NCBI GenBank assembly: GCA_903957465.1
Contig: CAJBPJ010000108.1
Location: 1 to 5,720 of the forward strand
DNA: 5,720 nucleotides
Source: an uncultured Opitutia bacterium
Lineage (GTDB): Bacteria > Verrucomicrobiota > Verrucomicrobiia > Opitutales > UBA953
Direction of reading: 5' to 3'
Shown here: one piece after another, positions 1 through 5,713 of the stretch
Position numbering within the stretch: position 1 is the stretch's first letter
How the letters are laid out: each line of letters opens with the position of its first letter
Program-made: the position numbers and the translations under genes
Notes under the pieces: model-generated
What the model saw: the letters and a program-made list of their open reading frames with translations, nothing else
Database searches by the model: none
What the model was told of the DNA's origin: nothing

Positions 1-202
1 CATCTTCAAGATGCACTGAAATGGGTTGATCCGTCAGAACTACGCCCACGCGTCGATTCGCAGACTGCCCCGCAGGGGTCGTAAACACAGAACCACCAAC
101 GGATACTGATCCGCCGATGGGAATGCCGACACCAACCCCAACCGACATATTCTCACAGCCGGTCAGTGCAGCGAGAAATGTCAGCAGGACGAAGCGGTTC
201 AT
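1..202 (-). CDS. Small predicted lipoprotein, 3' part outside the window
   Basis: Translating the minus strand from ATG at 202-200 gives 67 residues with no stop before the window edge. The N-terminus is a classic lipoprotein signal peptide: N2 and R3, a hydrophobic stretch FVLLTFLAAL (residues 4-13), then the lipobox L-T-G-C with the lipidated cysteine at C16. Signal peptidase II would cleave before C16, leaving a lipid-anchored envelope protein beginning C-E-N-M-S. Residues 20-40 are strongly enriched in Gly, Val and Ser (VGVGVGIPIGG, then SVSVGGSVF), a low-complexity pattern also seen in small glycine-rich lipoproteins. The rest (about 41-67) looks like ordinary soluble sequence. The start overlaps the rpoD stop as ATGA, so expression is probably coupled to rpoD; only a weak purine stretch (GAAGAAG) precedes the ATG. 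I do not recognise the family, and no function can be assigned. The lipoprotein call is sound; the total length is unknown. Confidence 0.77.
   Translation of the reverse strand, partial: MNRFVLLTFLAALTGCENMSVGVGVGIPIGGSVSVGGSVFTTPAGQSANRRVGVVLTDQPISVHLED
199..202 (-). promoter_or_regulatory. ATGA stop/start overlap between rpoD and the lipoprotein gene
   Basis: On the minus strand the bases 202-199 read ATGA. ATG (202-200) starts the lipoprotein and TGA (201-199) ends rpoD. Such four-base overlaps usually mean that ribosomes finishing the first gene restart on the second, so the two are very likely on one transcript. No strong Shine-Dalgarno sequence lies in the end of rpoD, which fits dependence on coupling. 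The overlap is seen directly; the coupling is inferred. Confidence 0.7.
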
Positions 203-2184
203 GCTTCTTCGCTGGGAGGCGGCATTGGCGGAGCGCCAATGGAGCTAGCCAAGTCTTTACGGAATTGATCGAAGCCAGGACCGGAAGTATCGAGGTCGCC
301 TTCGAAGTCGCCTTGAAGTTGGCGCATCCGAGTTGGGTGGCGCATCTTGCGAAGTGCTTTCGCTTCAATTTGACGAATACGTTCGCGGGTAACTTTGAAG
401 TGACGGCCAGCTTCTTCGAGTGTGCGTGGGTAGCCATCGAGGAGACCGAAGCGTAAGACGAGTACTTCTTTTTCGCGTGAGGCCAGTGAGTGTAGCACGT
501 TATCGATCTTATCACGTAAGAGACGATTCGAGGCGGTATCGCTCGGGTTTTCGGCAGACTTATCTTCGATAAAGTCTCCCAAGGATGTGTCTTCGCCATC
601 GCCCACAGGCGATTGTAGTGAAATCGGTTGCTGTGCCATCTTCATGATTTGCTGGACGCGATCGACGGGCATTTGCATTTCCGAGGCAACTTCTTCGGCC
701 GTAGGCTCATGGCCAAGTTCTTGGGTGAGTTGCTTTTGTACCTGCATCACCTTGTTAAGCGTCTCGATCATGTGGACCGGGATACGGATGGTGCGGGCCT
801 GATCGGCGATGGAACGGGTGATAGCCTGGCGAATCCACCAAGTCGCGTAGGTTGAGAACTTATAGCCACGACGATACTCGAACTTCTCGACGGCTTTCAC
901 TAGACCCATGTTACCTTCTTGGATGAGGTCGGTGAAGAGGAGGCCACGGTTTTGGTATTTCTTAGCAATCGAGATAACCAGGCGCAGATTGTGCTCCACC
1001 ATTTCAGTCTTGGCGCGCTGAGCAGCTTCCATGTGTCGGCGGACGGTTGTGTACATCTCGACGAGGGTTGCAGCTGGCATGCGATAGCGGCGCTCCATTT
1101 CGCGAGCAAAGGCACCCGAGACTTCGACGTTTACAATCTTAGCTTTGGCACGCTTCGGTCCGATGTGGGGCTTGGTTGGCTCAAGATGCTTACGGCAGAG
1201 CTCGACGTCTGTCTTCATCTGATTCTCGAGAATATCGTCTTCGATCAGCTTTAGCTTGAAGTAGAAGCGACGCAGGACCTTGACGCATTCCTTCTCAATT
1301 TTGTTGTAGTTCTTATACGCAGCATCTCGCGCTGTACCTGAGCGTTGTTTTTCAACTTTCTCCCAGGAACGGTCGAGCCGCTTGGAGAGTTTCTCGGTTT
1401 CAGGGACGACAGACTTCTTGAGTTTGTCGTAATAGGCATCGCGTGAATCGACCTTCTTATCGACCACAACTTTGTCGAAGCGCTCTGCCTTTTGGAGAAG
1501 CTTTTGGCCAATCTGCAACTGGTAGGGCAGGGTAACCCAATACGAGAAGAGTACGTCCTGGGCTTCTTGCTCGGCGGTTTCGATGCGCTTAGAAATTTCG
1601 ACTTCCTGTTCGCGGGTGAGCAAGGGCTTGTGGCCCATTTGCTTTAAGTAGACGTTAAACGGATCGTAAGGAGCATCCGCAGGCGTCGTCCGGGAGTTCT
1701 CTTCGTCGTCGTTGTCGCGCTTTAGTTGGAACGCTTCAACTTCGTCTTCATCGAGAATTTTGATTTCGAGGTCATCGAGAATGTTCATCACTTTCTCAAT
1801 CAACTCGGGGTCGGTGGCGCTTTCTGGGATGACTTCGTTAATGTTCTGAACGGTAACGAAACCCTTTGATTTCGAGAGGCGGATAAGGCTTTGGACCTTA
1901 TCATTGAGCATCTGGGAAATCGCTGCTGGCACCTTGTGTGTCGGGCTCTCTTCGATTGTGCGCGCGCCGAAGGTAGCCTTCGTCGAGGCTTTTACTTTTA
2001 CTTTGGGTGTCGCTACCGGAGCTACGGTCTTGGCGACAGGCTTTTTAGATGATGGCTTGGCCGTCGACTTGGCTTGTTTTGTCGGGGCTAGCACTTTGGG
2101 TGTTGCGACAACTTTGGCCTTTTTGACTTCAGGCTTGGTTGCAGTTTTTTTGGCGGTGGGTTTGGCGGGTCGTTTGGCGGGCAT
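199..2184 (-). CDS. rpoD: RNA polymerase primary sigma factor (sigma-70, RpoD/SigA)
   Basis: This 661-residue protein directs core RNA polymerase to housekeeping promoters. Domains in order: a Lys/Ala/Pro-rich tail (1-75); region 1.1 (about 92-155); region 1.2 (about 172-206, DPFNVYLKQMG); a charged non-conserved region (about 207-380); region 2 (about 383-472), including EMVEHNLRLVISIAKKY and the 2.3-2.4 stretch YKFSTYATWWIRQAITRS with Q453 and T456 at the positions that read the -10 element; region 3 (about 473-545, LGDFIEDKSAENPSD); region 4 (about 557-617) with the -35 helix VTRERIRQIEAKALRK, where R600, E601 and R604 match the -35-contacting residues of E. coli. Region 1.1 marks it as a group 1 factor rather than RpoS-like. 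A tail of about 44 residues follows region 4.2, ending APPMPPPSEEA, longer than in E. coli. The ATG at 2184 lies 21 bases after dnaG and has no visible Shine-Dalgarno sequence. An internal ATG at 1911 (M92) would start exactly at region 1.1, but nothing favours it. Identity is near certain. Confidence 0.98.
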   Translation of the reverse strand: MPAKRPAKPTAKKTATKPEVKKAKVVATPKVLAPTKQAKSTAKPSSKKPVAKTVAPVATPKVKVKASTKATFGARTIEESPTHKVPAAISQMLNDKVQSLIRLSKSKGFVTVQNINEVIPESATDPELIEKVMNILDDLEIKILDEDEVEAFQLKRDNDDEENSRTTPADAPYDPFNVYLKQMGHKPLLTREQEVEISKRIETAEQEAQDVLFSYWVTLPYQLQIGQKLLQKAERFDKVVVDKKVDSRDAYYDKLKKSVVPETEKLSKRLDRSWEKVEKQRSGTARDAAYKNYNKIEKECVKVLRRFYFKLKLIEDDILENQMKTDVELCRKHLEPTKPHIGPKRAKAKIVNVEVSGAFAREMERRYRMPAATLVEMYTTVRRHMEAAQRAKTEMVEHNLRLVISIAKKYQNRGLLFTDLIQEGNMGLVKAVEKFEYRRGYKFSTYATWWIRQAITRSIADQARTIRIPVHMIETLNKVMQVQKQLTQELGHEPTAEEVASEMQMPVDRVQQIMKMAQQPISLQSPVGDGEDTSLGDFIEDKSAENPSDTASNRLLRDKIDNVLHSLASREKEVLVLRFGLLDGYPRTLEEAGRHFKVTRERIRQIEAKALRKMRHPTRMRQLQGDFEGDLDTSGPGFDQFRKDLASSIGAPPMPPPSEEA

Positions 2185-2205
2185 GGAAGGGATTTAAAAG
2201 TTGGA

Positions 2206-4062
2206 TTAGATCGCTGGTGGGTTGATGAGCGTCTTTCGGATATCGATTTTTTCGCGCAGTAAAATATTGAGTGCGTCGATTTCTGTCGGAGGGAGTGCCG
2301 CGATGCGCGCATCAATAGAGCGCAGGCGGGATTGAATATGCCTAGAGTGGAAGGACTTTAGGACTCCGTTGACGATGCGACGTTGTTCCTCTTCGTCAAC
2401 TTTCTCGACGGAAGGTTCCGCAGCTATTTGTGCGGCGGCATGCTGACAGGCGTCATCTAAACGTCCTAAAGCGCCGCGAATGGAATCAAATTCGCCGTGA
2501 ATGGCCTCATTCAGTAGTGCAGAAAGCAGTATTCCTGAAGGTATGTCTGTCATAACCCATTCCAGCGGAAGGACTTTTGAAGCATCTAGTACCAATTGTT
2601 CGTCCGTTATGAGAATTCGACATAAGTCTTCTTCAGGAGAGGAGAGCTGGGAACCCGTTTTGGGTATGACGGCGGTCTTGGGGGCGGCAGCTTGGAGTTG
2701 GGCAGAAGGCCGAGCGGCTTTGCGCGAGATACGGTCGCGTTCGTAGGCCATGTGTACCTCCCGAATGCCGATGCCGGCATGTCGGGCGGCTTCCGACAGG
2801 GCCTCCTGAACAACCTCTTCGGCGCCGGTTTGTTCGAGAACCGTAAAGAGTTCACTTAATAAACTCAGACGTTTGGCCAGCGGCTGCGAAACAGAATCCG
2901 CGGGCATTAATGATTGCACGCAAAACTGCATCGCGGATCGCGCTTCCGAAACCATCTTTGGCCAGAGCTCGACTCGGTTGGGTTCGGAAAAGAACTCATC
3001 AGGGTCTTTTCCACCAGGTACGTTGATAAAGCGAATGTCGAGTCCGGCGCGGAGTCCAAGTGGCAGCAAACGCAGCGCAGCTTTTTGTCCAGCAGCGTCG
3101 GCATCTAAGAATACTAAGAGTTGATCTGAAAAACGCTTAAGTTGTGCTAAGTGTTCCTCGGTCACTGCCGTACCTTGGGCGGCGACGACGCCGGGGACGC
3201 CGGCGGTGTGACAACGAATCGCATCAAGTTGTCCTTCGACTAAAACAAAAGGTGCGCCTTTTTCGCGGTTATCTTTCGCGCGGTTGAAATTGAAGATTGT
3301 CGGGTTCTTTTTGAAAAGTTCTGTCTCGGGCGAATATACGTATTTGGCCTCGCGCGTCGGATCATCTTGCGGGGTGATTTCAAGTGACCGTGCGGTGAAA
3401 GCGATCACGCGGCCTTGGATGTCGCGGATAGGGATAACCAATCGACCCCGAAAGCGACAATGCCAACGTGCGGGGTCTTTGCTGCGATCGGTGCCAAAGA
3501 AGAGACCGCTATTGGCAAGGGCATCAGGCTCGAACCCTTTGCTGATTAAGCCTTGGATGAGGCGGCTGTCATCAACGGGTGCGAAGCCGACTTGGAAATC
3601 ACCGGCAGTTTCTAAAGTAAATTTACGTTGTTCGACCCAGTACTGACGGATCCATTCCCCGTGCACGGGGTCGTCGTTTAGACAGCGGTGCCAGTAGTCA
3701 GCGACGAGATCATGGATGTCGAAGAGTTGTCCGCGAATAGACTTACCTTCGCCGTTGCCACCTTCTTCGTATTCGAGGGCATGGCCGAAGCGCGTAGCGA
3801 CACGTTCAATCGATTCAACGAAATCAAGGCCTTCACGTGCCATCACGAGTTTGAAGGCATCGCCGCCTTGTTGTGTACTAAAGCAATACCATAAACCTGT
3901 CTCTGGGTTTACTTTGAATGACGGTGTGCGTTCGGTCTTGAATGGACTCAGGCCCCACCATTCACGCCCGCGTTGTTTTAATTGGGTGTAGTCACCCGCT
4001 AGCGACACAATGTCAGCTTTGTCGCGAAGAGCGTCAATCGATCGACGGGTGATGCGGGCCAC
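2206..4062 (-). CDS. dnaG: DNA primase DnaG with a degenerate zinc-binding domain
   Basis: This 618-residue primase makes the short RNA primers that start leading and lagging strands and normally works with the DnaB helicase. N-terminal CHC2-type domain (about 1-98): RTPSFKVN and GDAF are conserved, but the ligand positions read S39-P-F-K42 and C60-F-S-T63, so only one of the usual Cys-His-Cys-Cys set remains. RNA polymerase core (about 115-375): the basic motif is RGRLVIPIRDIQGR (205-218), and KYVYSPETELFKK (240-252) matches the family's KYLNSPET stretch. The Toprim catalytic residues are intact: E276 in LVEGQLD, D320 and D322 in VFLDADAAG, and D353/D355 in GGKDPDEF. The C-terminal part (about 390-618) is divergent and is presumably the helicase-binding domain; a Pro/Ala-rich linker lies near 450-470. 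The start is GTG at 4062-4060, giving MARITRRSIDALRDKADIVSL, which aligns with the family N-terminus; no Shine-Dalgarno sequence is visible. Next come rpoD, in the usual macromolecular synthesis order, after 21 bases. The call is firm; loss of zinc binding is inferred from sequence. Confidence 0.97.
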   Translation of the reverse strand: MARITRRSIDALRDKADIVSLAGDYTQLKQRGREWWGLSPFKTERTPSFKVNPETGLWYCFSTQQGGDAFKLVMAREGLDFVESIERVATRFGHALEYEEGGNGEGKSIRGQLFDIHDLVADYWHRCLNDDPVHGEWIRQYWVEQRKFTLETAGDFQVGFAPVDDSRLIQGLISKGFEPDALANSGLFFGTDRSKDPARWHCRFRGRLVIPIRDIQGRVIAFTARSLEITPQDDPTREAKYVYSPETELFKKNPTIFNFNRAKDNREKGAPFVLVEGQLDAIRCHTAGVPGVVAAQGTAVTEEHLAQLKRFSDQLLVFLDADAAGQKAALRLLPLGLRAGLDIRFINVPGGKDPDEFFSEPNRVELWPKMVSEARSAMQFCVQSLMPADSVSQPLAKRLSLLSELFTVLEQTGAEEVVQEALSEAARHAGIGIREVHMAYERDRISRKAARPSAQLQAAAPKTAVIPKTGSQLSSPEEDLCRILITDEQLVLDASKVLPLEWVMTDIPSGILLSALLNEAIHGEFDSIRGALGRLDDACQHAAAQIAAEPSVEKVDEEEQRRIVNGVLKSFHSRHIQSRLRSIDARIAALPPTEIDALNILLREKIDIRKTLINPPAI

Positions 4063-4067
4063 GGTTA

Positions 4068-4102
4068 AGAAAGTAGAAGGGTGAAAGTAAAAAATGAAAA
4101 GG
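4068..4102 (-). repeat. Degenerate T-rich heptamer tract upstream of dnaG
   Basis: Read on the minus strand from 4102 to 4068, the sequence divides into five heptamers: CCTTTTC, ATTTTTT, ACTTTCA, CCCTTCT, ACTTTCT. It ends five bases before the dnaG GTG. The period is 7 and the theme is CTTTCN, a T-richer relative of the CTTNCCN array upstream of cysS. It overlaps the T-rich tail of the candidate terminator, so the two readings compete. Five imperfect units make this a modest call by itself; the similarity to the second array strengthens it. Confidence 0.5.
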
Positions 4103-4135
4103 CGATGTCGTATAGGTGGTTAACCTGACATTGCC
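4089..4135 (-). terminator. Candidate intrinsic terminator between cysS and dnaG
   Basis: On the minus strand, GGCAATGTCAGGT (4135-4123) can pair with the downstream segment ACCT-ATAC-GACATCGCC (4117-4101). The paired parts are GGC/GCC, ATGTC/GACAT and AGGT/ACCT; there is one A-C mismatch between the first two and an unpaired ATAC on the 3' side. The hairpin is followed at once by TTTTCATTTTTT (4100-4089), as expected of an intrinsic terminator. It would end or weaken transcription from cysS before dnaG. The stem is imperfect, so leaky termination is as likely as full termination. No dnaG promoter is recognisable after it, which argues for read-through or an unseen promoter. Confidence 0.5.
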
Positions 4136-4143
4136 GACCTTAT

Positions 4144-4170
4144 CGACCTCAAGCCCCAGGCTTAAGGTCG
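4144..4170 (-). other. 12-bp hairpin spanning the cysS stop codon
   Basis: On the minus strand CGACCTTAAGCC (4170-4159) pairs with GGCTTGAGGTCG (4155-4144) across a three-base loop, TGG. All pairs are Watson-Crick except one U-G. The cysS stop TGA (4151-4149) lies inside the 3' arm, and the 5' arm encodes the last residues of the protein. No T-run follows directly (ATAAGG comes next), so alone it is not a canonical intrinsic terminator. It could protect the 3' end of the cysS message or act together with the hairpin at 4101-4135. The structure is seen in the sequence; the role is a guess. Confidence 0.55.
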
Positions 4171-5579
4171 TAACCATCCTTGCGGTCAAGCATCGTCCAA
4201 CCTGCCGCTGTGATTTGGTTTCGAAGGCTATCAGCGCCTTGGAAGTCTTTGGCTTGTTTGGCTGCCCAGCGCTTTTCAGCGAGTTCGCGAACGTTCGAGG
4301 GTATAGCCACTTCGACTTTGACGGCAAAAGGGGTAATCCCGAGTGCGTAGAGAATCTTTGCTAAACCGGAAATATCTTCGCGGGCAGCGGCAACGTCCGT
4401 TGCAGGATTAGCCAAGGTTTTGAAAATTTCACCGAAAGTTCCGGGGACGTTGAGATCGTCACAGAGTTTTTCCCAGGCAGGACGGAAACGGCCCCAAGCT
4501 GTTTGGGTTTCGTGGGTGGTCGGTGGTAGAAATTCTGCACGTGTAAATCCAGCAGTGATTAAGAGGGCATCAAGTCCGCGTTCGAGTTTGCCGAGTGCGG
4601 AACGTGCGTCATCCAGACCTTTCATTGTGAAATTAAGCGGTGAACGGTAATGACCACTGAGGAGCGTCCAGCGCACTTCCATTGGCGACCAGCCTTTTGC
4701 CTTTAAGTCATCCAAGGTGTAAAGATTGCCTATCGACTTCGACATTTTTTCACCTTCGACCATTAGGTGTGCGCTATGGAACCAGTGTGCCGCAAAACCT
4801 TTTACGCCCGTTGCACATTCGCTCTGAGCAATTTCGTTTTCGTGATGGGGAAAGCACAAATCAACCCCGCCCGCGTGCAGGTCAAAGGTCGCACCGAGGT
4901 GTTCGAGTGACATGGCTGAGCACTCAATATGCCATCCAGGGCGACCTTCACCCCATGGGCTCGGCCAGAAGTTGGGACCATCTTCCGGTTTCCGACTTTT
5001 CCAGAGAGCAAAATCAGCAGCCGATTCACGTTCATACTCATCGGCATCATTGGCTTCACCGGCACTGTTGGTTGTTTGAGTGGATAAGTTGGATCGATCG
5101 AGGTGGGATAGTTTTCCGTAATCGGGGCATGAGCAGACTTTGAAATATACGGACCCGTCTTTCGCGACGTAGGCATGGCCACGCGCGACGAGTGCGGCGA
5201 TCATGGTTATCTGCTGGGGGATGTGGGCGACGGCGCTTGGCTCGACTTGAGGCGAAAGAAGTTCGAGAGCTTGGCAGTCGGCATGGAATTTATCCGTCCA
5301 ACCCTTAGTGAACTCGGCTAGGGATTTCCCTGCGGCTTGTGCGCCACGGATCGTCTTATCGTCAACGTCGGTGATATTGCGCACATGTCGCACATGAATA
5401 CCGGATACTTCTAACGTCCGACGTAAGGTGTCTTGAATGGTAAAGGTCCGGAAGTTACCGATATGCGCTGGTCCGTAAACAGTCGGCCCGCAGCAATACA
5501 TTCCATAGACGCCGTCGGGTCGACGGGGTAGGAGGGGCCGCATTTCGCGGGACATCGTATCGTGCAGAAGGACGGGCAT
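4149..5579 (-). CDS. cysS: Cysteinyl-tRNA synthetase (CysRS)
   Basis: This 476-residue class I aminoacyl-tRNA synthetase activates cysteine with ATP and charges tRNA-Cys in the cytoplasm. The HIGH motif appears as H39-I-G-N42, preceded by MYCCGPTVYGPA; the last His is replaced by Asn. KMSKS is intact at 278-282 (EGEKMSKSIGN). The four zinc ligands that select cysteine match E. coli C28, C209, H234 and E238: C30 (CGPTVY), C220 (GWHIECSAM), H245 and E249 (FPHHENE). A hydrophilic insert near 163-187 (rich in Ser, Thr, Asn and acidic residues) makes the connective region slightly longer than usual. The C-terminal part (about 320-476) is the helical anticodon-binding region. The frame stays open up to 5717, but the extra 46 residues are translated heptamer repeat. 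ATG at 5579 gives MPVLLHDTMSREMRPL, which fits the family start, with AAGGA 12 bases upstream. Length matches the family (461 in E. coli). Spacing to dnaG is 86 bases with terminator-like structure. Confidence 0.96.
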   Translation of the reverse strand: MPVLLHDTMSREMRPLLPRRPDGVYGMYCCGPTVYGPAHIGNFRTFTIQDTLRRTLEVSGIHVRHVRNITDVDDKTIRGAQAAGKSLAEFTKGWTDKFHADCQALELLSPQVEPSAVAHIPQQITMIAALVARGHAYVAKDGSVYFKVCSCPDYGKLSHLDRSNLSTQTTNSAGEANDADEYERESAADFALWKSRKPEDGPNFWPSPWGEGRPGWHIECSAMSLEHLGATFDLHAGGVDLCFPHHENEIAQSECATGVKGFAAHWFHSAHLMVEGEKMSKSIGNLYTLDDLKAKGWSPMEVRWTLLSGHYRSPLNFTMKGLDDARSALGKLERGLDALLITAGFTRAEFLPPTTHETQTAWGRFRPAWEKLCDDLNVPGTFGEIFKTLANPATDVAAAREDISGLAKILYALGITPFAVKVEVAIPSNVRELAEKRWAAKQAKDFQGADSLRNQITAAGWTMLDRKDGYDLKPGA

Positions 5580-5583
5580 AGTG

Positions 5584-5603
5584 CTTGGTCGTCCTTGACC
5601 AAG
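5584..5603 (-). promoter_or_regulatory. Hairpin in the cysS leader with a purine-rich loop
   Basis: A perfect 7-bp inverted repeat reads CTTGGTC (5603-5597), loop AAGGAC (5596-5591), GACCAAG (5590-5584) on the minus strand, ending four bases before the cysS ATG. The loop displays AAGGA, the only Shine-Dalgarno-like run upstream of the start, 12 bases from the ATG, which is longer than the usual spacing. With the stem folded the loop stays exposed but the stem sits within the ribosome footprint, so it might tune translation. I see no T-box or other known leader motif. The inverted repeat is certain; its function is not. Confidence 0.5.
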
Positions 5604-5605
5604 AG

Positions 5606-5682
5606 CAGGAAGCGGGAAGGGGCAAGCGGGAAGGGGTAAGGGGTAAGCGGTAAGCGGTAAGCGGGAAGGGGTAAGCGGGAAG
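5606..5682 (-). repeat. Heptanucleotide tandem array, 11 units, upstream of cysS
   Basis: Read on the minus strand from 5682 down to 5606, the sequence is eleven uninterrupted heptamers of the form CTTNCCN. The units are CTTCCCG (four copies), CTTACCC (three), CTTACCG (two), CTTGCCC (one) and CTTCCTG (one). Positions 1-3 and 5 are invariant; nearly all variation is at positions 4 and 7. Because 7 is not a multiple of 3, translation gives a 7-residue period rich in Pro and Leu (PLPLTAY-like) that extends the cysS frame artificially. This is not a CRISPR: there are no spacers. The array is clear; its origin and role are unknown. Confidence 0.88.
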
Positions 5683-5713
5683 GGTGGCAGGCTTATCTTC
5701 CTGCTTCCCGCTT
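5673..5713. repeat. Inverted repeat closing the heptamer array
   Basis: On the plus strand AAGCGGGAAG (5673-5682) is matched by CTTCCCGCTT (5704-5713), a perfect 10-bp inverted repeat. Inside it CAGG (5688-5691) pairs with CCTG (5700-5703) around the eight-base loop at 5692-5699, leaving GGTGG (5683-5687) as a one-sided bulge. The outer arm consists of heptamer units in the opposite orientation, so the array appears to switch direction here. A 12-bp arm, 5704-5715, also matches units further in (5622-5633). It could act as a transcription end for whatever lies upstream, but no T-run is seen. Confidence 0.7.

Noticed and set aside
153..599. A 148-residue minus-strand frame within the 3' end of rpoD
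   Set aside because: It lies almost wholly inside rpoD region 3-4 coding sequence in another frame and has no recognisable domain or start signal.
919..1254. A 111-residue plus-strand frame opposite rpoD
   Set aside because: It is antisense to the non-conserved and 2.1 regions of RpoD, with no family resemblance.
3870..3950. A frameshift or sequencing error explaining the missing DnaG zinc ligands
   Set aside because: The reading frame is intact, ligand spacing is unchanged and the conserved residues on both sides are present, so substitutions rather than an indel explain it.
4034..4327. A minus-strand reading frame across the cysS-dnaG gap
   Set aside because: It overlaps the well-supported cysS end and dnaG start in another frame, and its SPFHF/SPFYF repeats come from the T-rich heptamer tract.
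4682..5143. A 153-residue plus-strand frame opposite cysS
   Set aside because: It is antisense to a highly conserved part of CysRS; its composition (Arg/His/Ser-rich) is typical of a shadow frame and no promoter or ribosome site is apparent.
5606..5713. CRISPR array
   Set aside because: Units are 7 bases long and directly adjacent with no unique spacers.
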